DNA from: Clostridia bacterium
Lineage (GTDB): Bacteria; Bacillota; Clostridia; Christensenellales; UBA3700
Direction of reading: 5' to 3'
NCBI GenBank assembly: GCA_029061605.1
Contig: JAIDRT010000053.1
Coordinates: 1-64,000, forward strand
DNA length: 64,000 nt
In this document: piece by piece, positions 26,999 through 36,731 of the stretch
Numbering within the stretch: position 1 is the first letter of the stretch
Layout of the letters: the number at the start of each line of letters is the position of its first letter
Program-made: the position numbers and the translations under genes
Notes under the pieces: model-generated
Seen by the model: only the letters and a program-made list of their open reading frames with translations
Databases searched by the model: none
What the model was told of the DNA's origin: nothing

Positions 26999-27876
26999 TA
27001 TAACGTTCCCTCCGCTACTTTTTTTAAATGTTCACCATAAAGTGATTTACCATAAGAGTCTGCTGCTTTCAAAAGATGCTCCTTATTTATCCAACCATTA
27101 TAATATGCAACCTCCTCCGGTGCCGATATAGTAATATCTTGACGTTTACTCACCATTTGCACAAACTCAGATGCCTCCAATAAACTATCCATAGTTCCCG
27201 TATCTAACCAAGCAAAGCCACTGCCTAAAATCTCCACGTTTAGATCACCTTTTTCTAAATATAATCTATTTAAATCGGTGATTTCTAATTCCCCTCGCTT
27301 AGATGGCTTAACTGTTTTAGCAAAATCCACAACTCGATTATCATAAAAATATAAACCCGTTATACAGTAATTTGATTTAGGGCTTTTAGGTTTTTCCTCT
27401 ACGGATAGCACCTTGTGATTTCTATCAAATTCTACAATACCAAAACGCTGTGGATCATTTACGTGATAACCAAATATTGTAGCCTTTCCAATTTCGGCAT
27501 TTTTTAATGCTCGTTGAAGATATTCCTCAAACCTATTGCCGTAAAAAATATTATCGCCTAGAACCATAGCGCAAGGCTCATTACCAATAAAACTTGCTCC
27601 TATTATAAATGCTTGAGCAAGTCCATCGGGGGAAGGTTGAACTGCGTAATTTAAATTGATTCCAAACTGACTTCCATCACCCAACAATTTCTCAAAATTA
27701 GGCAAGTCCGTCGGCGTAGAAATAATTAAAATATCCTTTATATTTGCTTGCATAAGTGTAGAAAGCGGATAAAAAATCATTGGCTTGTCATAAACTGGCA
27801 ATAATTGTTTACTTGTGACTTTCGTCAAAGGATAAAGCCTAGTTCCGCTCCCTCCTGCAAGAATAATTCCTTTCAT
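26998..27876 (-). CDS. rfbA: Glucose-1-phosphate thymidylyltransferase
   Basis: A 292-residue nucleotidyltransferase that makes dTDP-glucose from glucose 1-phosphate and dTTP. It shows the signature [14 protein letters not shown], the metal-binding [22 protein letters not shown] and [15 protein letters not shown]. It overlaps the Wzx gene by 4 bases. With rfbB, rfbD and rfbC it forms a complete dTDP-L-rhamnose pathway. Confidence 0.97.
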   Translation of the reverse strand: MKGIILAGGSGTRLYPLTKVTSKQLLPVYDKPMIFYPLSTLMQANIKDILIISTPTDLPNFEKLLGDGSQFGINLNYAVQPSPDGLAQAFIIGASFIGNEPCAMVLGDNIFYGNRFEEYLQRALKNAEIGKATIFGYHVNDPQRFGIVEFDRNHKVLSVEEKPKSPKSNYCITGLYFYDNRVVDFAKTVKPSKRGELEITDLNRLYLEKGDLNVEILGSGFAWLDTGTMDSLLEASEFVQMVSKRQDITISAPEEVAYYNGWINKEHLLKAADSYGKSLYGEHLKKVAEGTL

Positions 27877-29303
27877 AATTTGTCACCTCTATTCCTTTTA
27901 AATATAATTTTTAAATTTGCTAATATCGACTTATAGTTTATTAAAAAATATAAACAAAGTGCGCCAAGATAAATTAAACAACCAACCCATCGACTACACA
28001 AACAAGCGCACACTATAAACACCACGGTCATCATAGATTCAACAATAAATGCCGTAATAATTTTTACTTTTATTATCTTTAATACACAAATCTCTGACAA
28101 TATTGAATTTAACATAATTACAAATACAACTCCGCCTAAAACCACATAAATATTGTCAAATACATACGCGCCTAAGACAAACGTTACTATACCTATCGCA
28201 ATCGAAATCAAATTAACAATGAGCATAGTTCTTTCTTTGCGATAAACTTTTAAATAGTTATTCGTGAGAAGGCTGACTTTTGATGTATATATTATTATTG
28301 GCAATAATATTCCCAACCAGTTTAAACTATCCTTATATTGTGGCAACCATATCTCCAAAATCTTGCAACCAATAAAATAAAATACCATTGCAAAAAACAA
28401 TAATGGAGACAAAACTCCTCTTATCTTTTTGTACATCTCTGATAATTTTTCTTGGTCAATCCTCTTCAAAGATGGAAATAATACCACGCTGATTGCCGTA
28501 ATGAACGTAAGAAATACGTTAGATGCAGAAAACGCAAAAGAAACTTGTCCAAACGTCACTTTATCCCAATGCCATTGTATAATCATCTTTGCGCTTCCTA
28601 TCATAAGCATCGCTGACCAGTTTGCCATCATCAAAATTATTCCTGATGCTACATTCGTTCCAAGTTCATTGAATGCTTCTTTTATAGGTAACGCACGTCC
28701 CAAATATAAGCCTCGATTAAAGAATAATCCAATGATTATTCCCACAATATCGCCGCAAAGATCCGCTATACAGTACCAAACAAAGTTGTCTACTTTCAAC
28801 GCTAATAGAATAATTACCACTATACCATATGTCAGTCTTTGTGCAATAACCAAAATTGCGTATTTGCTTATACGATTGGTGATTTGTAGCATATAAAGGC
28901 TATAAGTTATAATATTTTTTGTCACAACGCCTACGGCAACAAGCGCAAATATAAATTGGTTCGATCCATTCAATACGGATAGCGAAACTGCTGCCATAAT
29001 GATGGTAACGAGCGAGGTAAAAATAAGCAATATAATAAACTGCGAACGCAATCTAGCCTTATCAAGTTCTTCATAATCATACTTTGCGTAACGCAATACT
29101 ATGCCGTCTAACAACCCGAAATGTAACACCCCCACATAACTGACGTAAAGAACATAGGTCTGCCAATCGGCATAGGAAATCTTGCCTATGTATTTAGGCA
29201 CTATTAAACTCAACAAAAAACTTACAGCCATCGATATAACTTGTGTACCGAGAGAAACCATAATATTAGTTGCAAACTTTTTTGTTGTAATACGTTGCGC
29301 CAT
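27873..29303 (-). CDS. Wzx-like polysaccharide flippase (MATE/MOP superfamily)
   Basis: A 476-residue integral membrane protein with about 12 to 14 hydrophobic segments, starting [20 protein letters not shown] after a short basic head, the typical start of O-antigen flippases. It probably moves undecaprenyl-linked repeat units across the membrane. It sits between the SDR gene (9 bases after it) and rfbA (4-base overlap), and with the Wzy-like protein makes the locus a Wzx/Wzy-type capsule cluster. Confidence 0.88.
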   Translation of the reverse strand: MAQRITTKKFATNIMVSLGTQVISMAVSFLLSLIVPKYIGKISYADWQTYVLYVSYVGVLHFGLLDGIVLRYAKYDYEELDKARLRSQFIILLIFTSLVTIIMAAVSLSVLNGSNQFIFALVAVGVVTKNIITYSLYMLQITNRISKYAILVIAQRLTYGIVVIILLALKVDNFVWYCIADLCGDIVGIIIGLFFNRGLYLGRALPIKEAFNELGTNVASGIILMMANWSAMLMIGSAKMIIQWHWDKVTFGQVSFAFSASNVFLTFITAISVVLFPSLKRIDQEKLSEMYKKIRGVLSPLLFFAMVFYFIGCKILEIWLPQYKDSLNWLGILLPIIIYTSKVSLLTNNYLKVYRKERTMLIVNLISIAIGIVTFVLGAYVFDNIYVVLGGVVFVIMLNSILSEICVLKIIKVKIITAFIVESMMTVVFIVCACLCSRWVGCLIYLGALCLYFLINYKSILANLKIIFKRNRGDKL

Positions 29304-29312
29304 TTTACTACC

Positions 29313-30311
29313 TTAGCCTCTCATTTGTGATTTTACACTTTCCATATACTTAATCATACGCTCAAATGCCGTTTCTAGCCCAACTTGCGCCTGCCACCCC
29401 AATGCACTGAGTTTACTGCAATCAAGATTCATCTTCAACGTAGGCGCAAAGCCAAAACGTGAAATATCGTTTTCTTCTTCTACTCTTACTTTAACTTTTC
29501 CTTGACCAAAACGATTTGCGACGATTTGTGCCATCTCATAAATACTGCAATAAGTGTCTTCATTTGCTGCATTATACGCCTCTCCCACAACACCATATAA
29601 AAGTACTGTCAATATGGCTTCTGCCGCATCTTCCGTATATAAATAATTCCTCTTTGTTTCCCCTTTTGTTTTCAGCACGATATCTTTTTGCTCCAAAACG
29701 CAACGAGCAAATTCTGCAAAAACACGTGAATCTTGATAAACTACTCCCTCTCCAAACGTTTGTGTTAGCCTAACAACTTTTGCTGGCACTCCATACTGTG
29801 CCGCATATGATGCACATAAACACTCGCTCAAACGCTTGCTTTCTGGATATCCGGACCTTGGCGTCATCGTATTCAAATTAGAAGCGTTGTTCTCCAAAAT
29901 TTTCGCATCATCTGATGGAGCACCATAAATTTCCATCGATGAGAGATAAACAAAAGATTTAACGTTATTTACACGAGCAATTTCTAGCAAATTTTTGGTC
30001 CCTATAACTGCACCCATAATAACATCTACTGGTTCTTCTACAAAAGCCTTACTTGACGTGATACTCGCTCCGTGAATAATATAATCTGCGTTGAGGTTTA
30101 TCGTTTCCGCAGTTGTCACGTCCATTACTAAATACTCAATATTACCATTGTCAATATCTGAAAAAGTTGAGTGAGCCTTTTCTTCATTTCTCACCATTGC
30201 GATTACTTTTGCACCATACTGCAAAAGTTTGCGTGTAAGTGATCTACCTATCAACCCAGTAGCTCCCGTTATTAAAACTCGTTTACCTCCAAAAATTGAA
30301 AAATCATTCAT
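29313..30311 (-). CDS. NAD-dependent epimerase/dehydratase (extended SDR)
   Basis: A 332-residue extended SDR with the Rossmann motif VLITGATGLIGRSL, the SSMEIYG segment and the catalytic YPESK (YxxxK). I placed the start at the ATG at 30311 (AGAGGA eight bases before it) and not at an ATG 42 bases upstream inside the cytidylyltransferase gene. It directly follows an IspD-like gene. In pneumococcal capsule loci such pairs of a nucleotidyltransferase and an SDR are assigned to CDP-polyol synthesis (the abp and mnp pairs), so it may make or reduce the sugar precursor of a CDP-polyol. The exact substrate cannot be read from the sequence. Confidence 0.85.
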   Translation of the reverse strand: MNDFSIFGGKRVLITGATGLIGRSLTRKLLQYGAKVIAMVRNEEKAHSTFSDIDNGNIEYLVMDVTTAETINLNADYIIHGASITSSKAFVEEPVDVIMGAVIGTKNLLEIARVNNVKSFVYLSSMEIYGAPSDDAKILENNASNLNTMTPRSGYPESKRLSECLCASYAAQYGVPAKVVRLTQTFGEGVVYQDSRVFAEFARCVLEQKDIVLKTKGETKRNYLYTEDAAEAILTVLLYGVVGEAYNAANEDTYCSIYEMAQIVANRFGQGKVKVRVEEENDISRFGFAPTLKMNLDCSKLSALGWQAQVGLETAFERMIKYMESVKSQMRG

Positions 30312-30315
30312 CTCG

Positions 30316-31056
30316 TTAATCCTCTTGGTCGTCATATCCGTAAATTTGTGCATTTTCTTTTGCCTGCATTATTGCGCGCATTGTATAATAATCATCAGGC
30401 GTTGTGATCTTTATATTTTCGTAAGGTCCGTCAATCATATGCAATGTGAATCCATAAGTTTTCATAAGTGTACAAGAATCAATTGAATCAAACAAACCAT
30501 TACTCAACGCTTTTTCGTGAACACCTAGAATATCTTTTAAATAAAAACTTTGCGGAGCTTTTGCGACCCTGGAGTTCTTACGTGATGGCACTTGCTCTAT
30601 ATATCCGTCATCGCTTAAAACAACGATAGTTTCTTTCACTATTCCAGCAGTAATTGCAGAGCCGTGTTCTTTTACGCTACGTATGTTATCAGATAACAGT
30701 TTTGAGTTTATTAATGGCCGAACGCCGTCGTGTATAAGCACAATCGCATTTTCATTACCAACGACATCTTTTGCGGCTTTTAGCCCTTCGTAAATTGACA
30801 ATTGCCCCGTTTCCCCGCCTTCGACGATTTTTTTGACTTTTTCAATTCTAAATTTATACACCAATTCTTTAAGGTAAGGTATCCATTCTTTTACACAAGC
30901 AATTACTACGCCGTCTATTTCGTCGTTGTTTTCAAAATGCTCCAAAGTGTGTATTATAATTGGCTTGCCATATATATCAAGAAATTGCTTGGGTTTAGTT
31001 TTACTTTTCATTCGACTTCCTACACCGCCAGCAAAAATCACCCCTATATTTTTCAT
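30316..31056 (-). CDS. IspD/TarI-like cytidylyltransferase
   Basis: A 246-residue CTP-dependent nucleotidyltransferase of the IspD/TarI family: IFAGGVGSRMKSKTKPKQFL at the front, IVLIHDGVRPLI, and KITTPDDYYTM at the end. IspD makes CDP-methylerythritol for isoprenoids, while TarI and relatives make CDP-ribitol. Its place between Wzy and an SDR gene in a capsule operon, with a LicD gene nearby, favours a CDP-polyol (ribitol or similar) for surface polymer decoration. GGAGGGG lies at the end of the Wzy gene, just before its ATG. Confidence 0.88.
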   Translation of the reverse strand: MKNIGVIFAGGVGSRMKSKTKPKQFLDIYGKPIIIHTLEHFENNDEIDGVVIACVKEWIPYLKELVYKFRIEKVKKIVEGGETGQLSIYEGLKAAKDVVGNENAIVLIHDGVRPLINSKLLSDNIRSVKEHGSAITAGIVKETIVVLSDDGYIEQVPSRKNSRVAKAPQSFYLKDILGVHEKALSNGLFDSIDSCTLMKTYGFTLHMIDGPYENIKITTPDDYYTMRAIMQAKENAQIYGYDDQED

Positions 31057-31057
31057 T

Positions 31058-32410
31058 CTATGCCCCTCCGTTATTGGCTATTTTAGGTTGTTTAGCCATA
31101 TTCTTTTCTTCAATGCGCACGTTTATCTTACCATAAACGAAATAATAAACCAATGTTAACCAAACAACTTCGTAGATGAATCCTAAATGGAATCTTCTTA
31201 TCAACTGCTCTAATATCGGGAAAAATACTATTGGATAAATCAGCATACAGTACAAAACCCAATTATATCCATACTTACTCTTTCTCATTCTCATATAAAG
31301 TTTTTGATAAAGCATACCAATTGCAAATGGGAATAATATGACGCCAAAGAAACCAAAGTCTTCCACATAAGGTTTTAATGCAGTATAAATATTTGAACTG
31401 AATACATACCCATTTGAAGATTCAAATTCTATAAATGCATCAAATCTATCCACCTGTGCATCTGGCAAAGTTAATCCAATATGCCCAAATATAGAATTAA
31501 ACACCTTAATGAATTCAGAAAAAGTAGACTGCCCATATAAAAGCGGTTCCTCAAAATCAACTACCCATATATTGAAAACGTAAAGTCCTGACCCTCCGTA
31601 TATGCCCAGTGACTTTAAAATTCCAGAACTATATTGTTTACTTTTACCTAAAAGAAAGAAAATAATTACAAGCAACAATAAAAGCAGCGATACTTTGAAA
31701 ATAATGCTTTTGTTTATATTTTTCTTTTTAGTATTTTCTCTAAAGAAAAGTGTAAATAAACAAATAAAATAAATAGCAAATCTTAAAAATATATTTCTGT
31801 CAGAAGATATCATTACGGCAATTATAAAAATAAATATAGGAATAAATAAATTTACTATGCTGATTGCCCTACTACGAGAATAGATTTCTTGAAATAATCT
31901 ATAAGTGTTAATATATGCTATCGCAATTACCAACTCAAGACATTGGTTAAACACGAAGCCTGGAGAATACCCCCCAACAACGCTATCATAAATGTGTCTA
32001 ATTCTTTCGCTCATTGAACCGCTGCCACCAACGTCTGATAAAAGTTTAAAACAATATAATCCAGCCGCTGCCACAGAAATGATTATAAAAAACAACTCTG
32101 GATAATGCCTGCTTGGTAATTCTTTTTTCAACGACAGCCTCTGCGAAATCGTCTCAGTTACAAGTTTGTTAGATGAAAATTTCTTAATAACAAGTGCGCC
32201 TACGCCGAAAGAAACTAACGCTGTGGTAATGTAAAGTACAAAAGTACTATTGATCTTGACTTCCCAATTTTTATAATTTAAAAGAACTATGAAGTACGAT
32301 GTTAGCATAGCAAGGCACAGCAAAAACCAAGGCGAGAGCAAATCTCGCTTTCCAAAAAAATATGCTGCTGCTAAAAGCGCAAGAAATATTACCAACATCA
32401 AAACTTCCAT
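31058..32410 (-). CDS. Wzy-like O-antigen/capsule polymerase
   Basis: A 450-residue, strongly hydrophobic protein with roughly 11 membrane segments and one large outer loop, the build of Wzy polymerases, which join repeat units on the outer face of the membrane. Sequence conservation in this family is low, so the call rests on topology and on the neighbouring Wzx. GGAGG lies 14 bases before the ATG; the methionine at residue 5 is a possible alternative start. Confidence 0.8.
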   Translation of the reverse strand: MEVLMLVIFLALLAAAYFFGKRDLLSPWFLLCLAMLTSYFIVLLNYKNWEVKINSTFVLYITTALVSFGVGALVIKKFSSNKLVTETISQRLSLKKELPSRHYPELFFIIISVAAAGLYCFKLLSDVGGSGSMSERIRHIYDSVVGGYSPGFVFNQCLELVIAIAYINTYRLFQEIYSRSRAISIVNLFIPIFIFIIAVMISSDRNIFLRFAIYFICLFTLFFRENTKKKNINKSIIFKVSLLLLLLVIIFFLLGKSKQYSSGILKSLGIYGGSGLYVFNIWVVDFEEPLLYGQSTFSEFIKVFNSIFGHIGLTLPDAQVDRFDAFIEFESSNGYVFSSNIYTALKPYVEDFGFFGVILFPFAIGMLYQKLYMRMRKSKYGYNWVLYCMLIYPIVFFPILEQLIRRFHLGFIYEVVWLTLVYYFVYGKINVRIEEKNMAKQPKIANNGGA

Positions 32411-32435
32411 TTATATAGAGCAATCCTCCTATTGT

Positions 32436-33359
32436 TTAAAAATATCCCAACATTACTTTTAGAAAGAAACCAAGGTAACTCTCTTTTGAATATTTGCGAA
32501 GCAATTTATTATTCTTAATCAATCTGCATTTCCCGCCAAAAGTATTTGTGTCTGCGCATACTTTAATTAATGGAAACATCTTTACTTGGTTAGGAAACTT
32601 TTCAAAAATTTCTTTTGCTAGCCAACTTCTACCGTTACGAAACTTTTTATTAAAGACTTTTTCAGACTTTTCTTTAATTTTTTTGACAATCCCTCCGTCA
32701 TTAGCCCCAACAACATTATTTTCGTGCTGACGATATTTAATGAACGACCTCTCATCGTATATTATTCCGCCATTTATAGATGCCGTCATAGCCACCCATA
32801 CGTCGTGAAGTCTATTTCTCAATAATTCCTCAGTAGGTCGACTATTTTCAACTGTAATGATTTCATATAAACCACGCTTAAAAACCATAGTGCAACCTGC
32901 CAACATATTTTTCTCTAATATTGCAATTGGCGCAAGATGAATCTCTCTATTGATATCATATCTCAAACCAAGCGAATTGCCATCCTTATCCACACACTCT
33001 TGATTGGAAGCGTACAAAACTTTGTCGCTTTGAGCAAGCATTGAAACGGCTTCAAATAATTTATTTTCTTCCCAAATATCATCTTGATCCGCAAAAGCAT
33101 AATAATCATATCCACTCCCAACAGAATATAATAAATTCATAAAACTGTTGCCAACGCCAACATTTGTCTCAAAAAACAGATGCATATTTTTGTGCGTTTC
33201 AGAATAAGATGCAAGTAATTCCAAAGTCGAATCTTTTGAGCCATCATCTCGAATAAAAAGTTCAACTGATACTCCTCTTTGATTTAGAATACTATCAAGT
33301 TGCTCTTTGAGAAATTTCTCACCATTGTACGTACTCAATAAAACCGCTACCGTATTCAT
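32436..33359 (-). CDS. GT2 glycosyltransferase, likely rhamnosyltransferase
   Basis: A 307-residue family 2 glycosyltransferase: VAVLLSTYNGEKFLKEQLDS at the front, the donor-binding FIRDDGSKDST, and the metal-binding FADQDDIW. This ADQDDIW type is common among rhamnosyltransferases, which fits the rfb genes in the same operon. It overlaps the LicD gene by 4 bases (ATGA). It has no membrane anchor and should act at the inner face of the membrane. Confidence 0.85.
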   Translation of the reverse strand: MNTVAVLLSTYNGEKFLKEQLDSILNQRGVSVELFIRDDGSKDSTLELLASYSETHKNMHLFFETNVGVGNSFMNLLYSVGSGYDYYAFADQDDIWEENKLFEAVSMLAQSDKVLYASNQECVDKDGNSLGLRYDINREIHLAPIAILEKNMLAGCTMVFKRGLYEIITVENSRPTEELLRNRLHDVWVAMTASINGGIIYDERSFIKYRQHENNVVGANDGGIVKKIKEKSEKVFNKKFRNGRSWLAKEIFEKFPNQVKMFPLIKVCADTNTFGGKCRLIKNNKLLRKYSKESYLGFFLKVMLGYF

Positions 33360-34192
33360 TGATTATCCGCCTCCTTGTAATACGCCTTAAATGAATGGTG
33401 TGACACTCTCTTTTCCTCAGGCGGCAACTTCATATAATCTCCGTAAATACTCGATAGATACGCATCGTACTGAGATATTGCGTGAAATTTCTCGTTTTCA
33501 AAAGACAACTCAATCAATTCAGTAAATATACTTTTTTCAAGAATTTCCTTTTCACGATATGATCCGCCTACGGCTGCAGCAAAATCAACTTTATCAAAAT
33601 CTATCTTTTTGTATTTGTTTTGAATTTTATCAAATAGTTTTTGCTTATTTACAAAACGACTAAGTATAAACATACCAAGTCTAAAAGGCTCAAAATACCA
33701 CGCGTGAGTCTTAGATTTAAAAAATTTTTTCCACTGCGCGGCAACTAGAAGCGCCCTCTTAAACGATGTAGAATTAAACACTTTTTTTGCTTGTTTATAG
33801 GAATTTGCCAATCCATCTATTGGGAATACGTCAATAAAAACTCCTATATTATCTTCATAATCACAAGTATTTTTATCAACAAGCAATGTTTTAGTATCAT
33901 AAATCTTTGCCGATAAATCAACGTAAGATTTATCCGTCTCCCAAGATTTTATCTTAAACGGAATTTCCTTACAAGACAAACAATAAGATATAAACGTATC
34001 ATAATCGGGACGTGGCATCATAATATCTATATCGTCGTCCCACGGAATAAATCCACGGTGTCGTACTGCGCCTAACAAAGTACCGCCACCTAACGAATAG
34101 CGTAACCCTTGCTCTTCACAAATCTTATGAACCTTCAACAACAATTGTATTTCGATATCTTTAAGTTGTTGCAAACTCAATTCTTCATTCAT
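33356..34192 (-). CDS. LicD-family phosphotransferase
   Basis: A 278-residue protein with the LicD signature GGGTLLGAVRHRGFIPWDDD followed by IDIMMPRPDYD. LicD enzymes transfer phosphocholine, and relatives such as fukutin transfer ribitol phosphate, from a CDP-activated donor to a glycan. The IspD-like cytidylyltransferase in the same operon could supply such a donor. The ATG is preceded by GAGGA. The gene follows a 110-base gap, the largest within the operon, in which no clear internal promoter was seen. Confidence 0.9.
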   Translation of the reverse strand: MNEELSLQQLKDIEIQLLLKVHKICEEQGLRYSLGGGTLLGAVRHRGFIPWDDDIDIMMPRPDYDTFISYCLSCKEIPFKIKSWETDKSYVDLSAKIYDTKTLLVDKNTCDYEDNIGVFIDVFPIDGLANSYKQAKKVFNSTSFKRALLVAAQWKKFFKSKTHAWYFEPFRLGMFILSRFVNKQKLFDKIQNKYKKIDFDKVDFAAAVGGSYREKEILEKSIFTELIELSFENEKFHAISQYDAYLSSIYGDYMKLPPEEKRVSHHSFKAYYKEADNQ

Positions 34193-34302
34193 ATTCTTAT
34201 CCTCAAATTTTAAATTTATCTCGTGCCATCCCCTTCTTTTGGTAATAACACACTATGAATTGACTAACCTCTATTTTCTTTTTTCTATAATTTTATATTT
34301 TT

Positions 34303-35865
34303 CTATTTTGATCTAGCAAAAGTTTTAAAAAACCATTGCCTAATTTTATTCGTCATTAATACTTGCACTACGAAACGAACTAACTTTGCCTTTTGGTAAT
34401 CCAACAAAGATATTATTCTGTTGCGATACATAAATTTAAAGAATTTTTTTTCACTCTGGTAGTATTTAATTCCGCCTCTTCTTTTATATACTGCATCATT
34501 AATTCTAAAACAAACCAATGTTTCAGACAGATTGGCAAACATACAACCTACCAATGTCATTCTAGCCCATAAATAACTATCTTCGTTAAAATGCCAATCT
34601 TTATATCCTCCTGCCTGCTCTACTTTGCTCTTCTTAAATACAATTGTTTGCTGATTAAACGGACATCTAGAACGCTGATATTTTAATATATCAGTATGCC
34701 TTTGCTCAACAACACGCTTACCAACGATATTTGTTGTATCACCCATAAATTCTGCAATATTTCCACCAAGCACATCTATATCACGATTTTTATCTAAGAA
34801 ATTAAGTTGCTTTTCCATTCTATCCAATTTAGATACATCATCATCATCCATTCTTGCTATCAACTGATTGCGACAGTATTCCATACCAGCCCTTGCCGCA
34901 AGCCCTTGTCCCTTATTCTCTTCAAGTTCAACTATAGTAAATAAATCAGGCTTAGTTTCCCTATGGCTATACAAGTAATCTCTCACATCATTAGGCACTG
35001 GACCATCAAAAACTATTACAATTTGTTCTGGCTCTATGGTTTGATTTAGCATAGATTCCAAACTCTCTTTCAAATATTCCAAGACCGTATTCCTATAAAC
35101 AGTCATCAATACCGAATACTTTGAGTAATCTTCTACATCAACATCAATAGTTTTTTGAATTGATTGTATAATATCAACATTATATCGCTTTCTACTCATT
35201 AAAATATCTGCATAATTATGCATCTTATAATAATAAATATCTTCTATTTTTCCTGTACGCAAAAGATAATCACCAAAATCCTCCGCAGTTTCCATACCTT
35301 GCGTGTTTATATCCTTTTTCGCAAAAACCTTAAAAACAGTCATAAAAAGAATCTTCACATCCAATAAAATGCTTTGTTTTTTTAGATAGAACAGATCTAA
35401 ATTTAATTTATCTTCCCAAGTTACGTTATTACGTCCATTTACTTGTGCCCAACCTGTCAAGCCTGGGCAAATAGATTGCCTTTTTATTTGTTGTTCGTCC
35501 ATAAATACTAGATCTCTTACAAGTTGAGGCCGAGGACCTACAACACTCATTTGCCCCATAAAAATATTGAACAATTCTGGCAACTCGTCGATAGAAAGTG
35601 AACGCATTATTTTGCCAAATTTAGTCAATCTCTCATCATCAGGCAACATATTACCCTCTTTATCTTTTGCATTTGTCATAGTGCGATATTTTATCATCTT
35701 AAATATTTTACCATTTTTTCCAGGACGCTTCTGGATAAAAAACGGATTGCCTTTCATAGCCATTGCAACGATAGGCGTAAATAAAATGAAAAACGGCAAC
35801 AGCACAACTATTGCTAAAAAACTAGTTAAAATATCTAATAAGGGTTTAACAAAATGTCTGTACAT
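34303..35865 (-). CDS. PglC-like initiating sugar transferase fused to GT2 glycosyltransferase
   Basis: A 520-residue two-domain enzyme. Residues 1-210 match monotopic phosphoglycosyl transferases of the PglC/EpsL type: one N-terminal hydrophobic hairpin, KMIKYRTMTNAKD, SLSIDELPELFNIF, MSVVGPRPQLVRDL and GLTGWAQVNGRNNVTW. They attach the first sugar phosphate to undecaprenyl phosphate. Residues 245-520 are a GT2 glycosyltransferase: SVLMTVYRNT, VIVFDGPVP, RMDDDDVSKLDRM. The same polypeptide may therefore add both the first and second sugars of the repeat unit. AAGGAG lies before the ATG. A fusion of these two is unusual, as the family's members are normally separate proteins. Confidence 0.9.
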   Translation of the reverse strand: MYRHFVKPLLDILTSFLAIVVLLPFFILFTPIVAMAMKGNPFFIQKRPGKNGKIFKMIKYRTMTNAKDKEGNMLPDDERLTKFGKIMRSLSIDELPELFNIFMGQMSVVGPRPQLVRDLVFMDEQQIKRQSICPGLTGWAQVNGRNNVTWEDKLNLDLFYLKKQSILLDVKILFMTVFKVFAKKDINTQGMETAEDFGDYLLRTGKIEDIYYYKMHNYADILMSRKRYNVDIIQSIQKTIDVDVEDYSKYSVLMTVYRNTVLEYLKESLESMLNQTIEPEQIVIVFDGPVPNDVRDYLYSHRETKPDLFTIVELEENKGQGLAARAGMEYCRNQLIARMDDDDVSKLDRMEKQLNFLDKNRDIDVLGGNIAEFMGDTTNIVGKRVVEQRHTDILKYQRSRCPFNQQTIVFKKSKVEQAGGYKDWHFNEDSYLWARMTLVGCMFANLSETLVCFRINDAVYKRRGGIKYYQSEKKFFKFMYRNRIISLLDYQKAKLVRFVVQVLMTNKIRQWFFKTFARSK

Positions 35866-35873
35866 ATCTCTCC

Positions 35874-36722
35874 TTATTTTTGCGAAAGTCTTGCATATTC
35901 ATCTAATCTTAATATGCAACCTAAGTTATAAAAAAAACTTTTATCTGATTTTAACAGCAATTTTTTAAATGGTCTTAGTAAAAATATTGCTATACCTGCC
36001 CACCATTTATATTTAAGTCTAATACGACAGTATGCCTTTCTAAATTCAAATGTAGAAATTAAAAAATCTTGATAATTTGTTTGGTGTCGCACATTTCTCG
36101 CACCGTCACAAATATAAACGGCTTTATCACTATCTTGATAATGACACAAGATTCCATCTACTAATCCAGCAGAAGAATTTTTTTTATAAGTTGAGGGGTC
36201 TATAGCGACAACTGACAGGTTCACAAATTCTTCCTTTTCCAAGATTATTGCATATCCAACCAAAGACGAATCCTCTTTTGAGAAAAGTCCAAACCATCTA
36301 TCACCATCTTTAACAACTTTTTTGATATGTTCATCTGCTGTTGATGCAAGTATTGGTCGATAGGATTCTGGGTAATCCGCAAATTTTTTTATATCTATAT
36401 CAAATATTTCATTTTTATATTCTAATGGAGAAATAATGCTTACTGAAAAATTTTTTCTTCCCTTATTCACCTCGTATCTAGCCTTGGCCTTAAAAGTACT
36501 AATGTCATATTTTTCATCTTTTATACAATACCACCAAGTTGTAGGTTGTGGCACATCGAATTCAGTGGTATATTGAACAAACCACGCTTTTGATTTTGAG
36601 AAGGATTTTTTGACAAATTGCTCATCTACTATTGTATGTGGAGCATTGTCAGACATCATACAATGCTGATATATTTTAAATGTTGTATTATTTTTTGTCT
36701 CTTGCTTTGGTCTAATTATCAT
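35874..36722 (-). CDS. GNAT-like acyltransferase of the capsule locus
   Basis: A 282-residue protein that looks like a GNAT or FemAB-type acyltransferase: RWFGLFSKEDSSLVGYAII and FVNLSVVAIDPSTYK resemble the central strands and the acetyl-CoA-binding region. I do not recognise a named family. It lies between an EpsN/PglE-type aminotransferase and a PglC-type transferase, the place where UDP-bacillosamine loci carry the PglD acetyltransferase. It may therefore acetylate the 4-amino sugar, although PglD itself has a different fold. Gaps to both neighbours are 8-9 bases. Confidence 0.6.
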   Translation of the reverse strand: MIIRPKQETKNNTTFKIYQHCMMSDNAPHTIVDEQFVKKSFSKSKAWFVQYTTEFDVPQPTTWWYCIKDEKYDISTFKAKARYEVNKGRKNFSVSIISPLEYKNEIFDIDIKKFADYPESYRPILASTADEHIKKVVKDGDRWFGLFSKEDSSLVGYAIILEKEEFVNLSVVAIDPSTYKKNSSAGLVDGILCHYQDSDKAVYICDGARNVRHQTNYQDFLISTFEFRKAYCRIRLKYKWWAGIAIFLLRPFKKLLLKSDKSFFYNLGCILRLDEYARLSQK

Positions 36723-36731
36723 ATATCTTTA

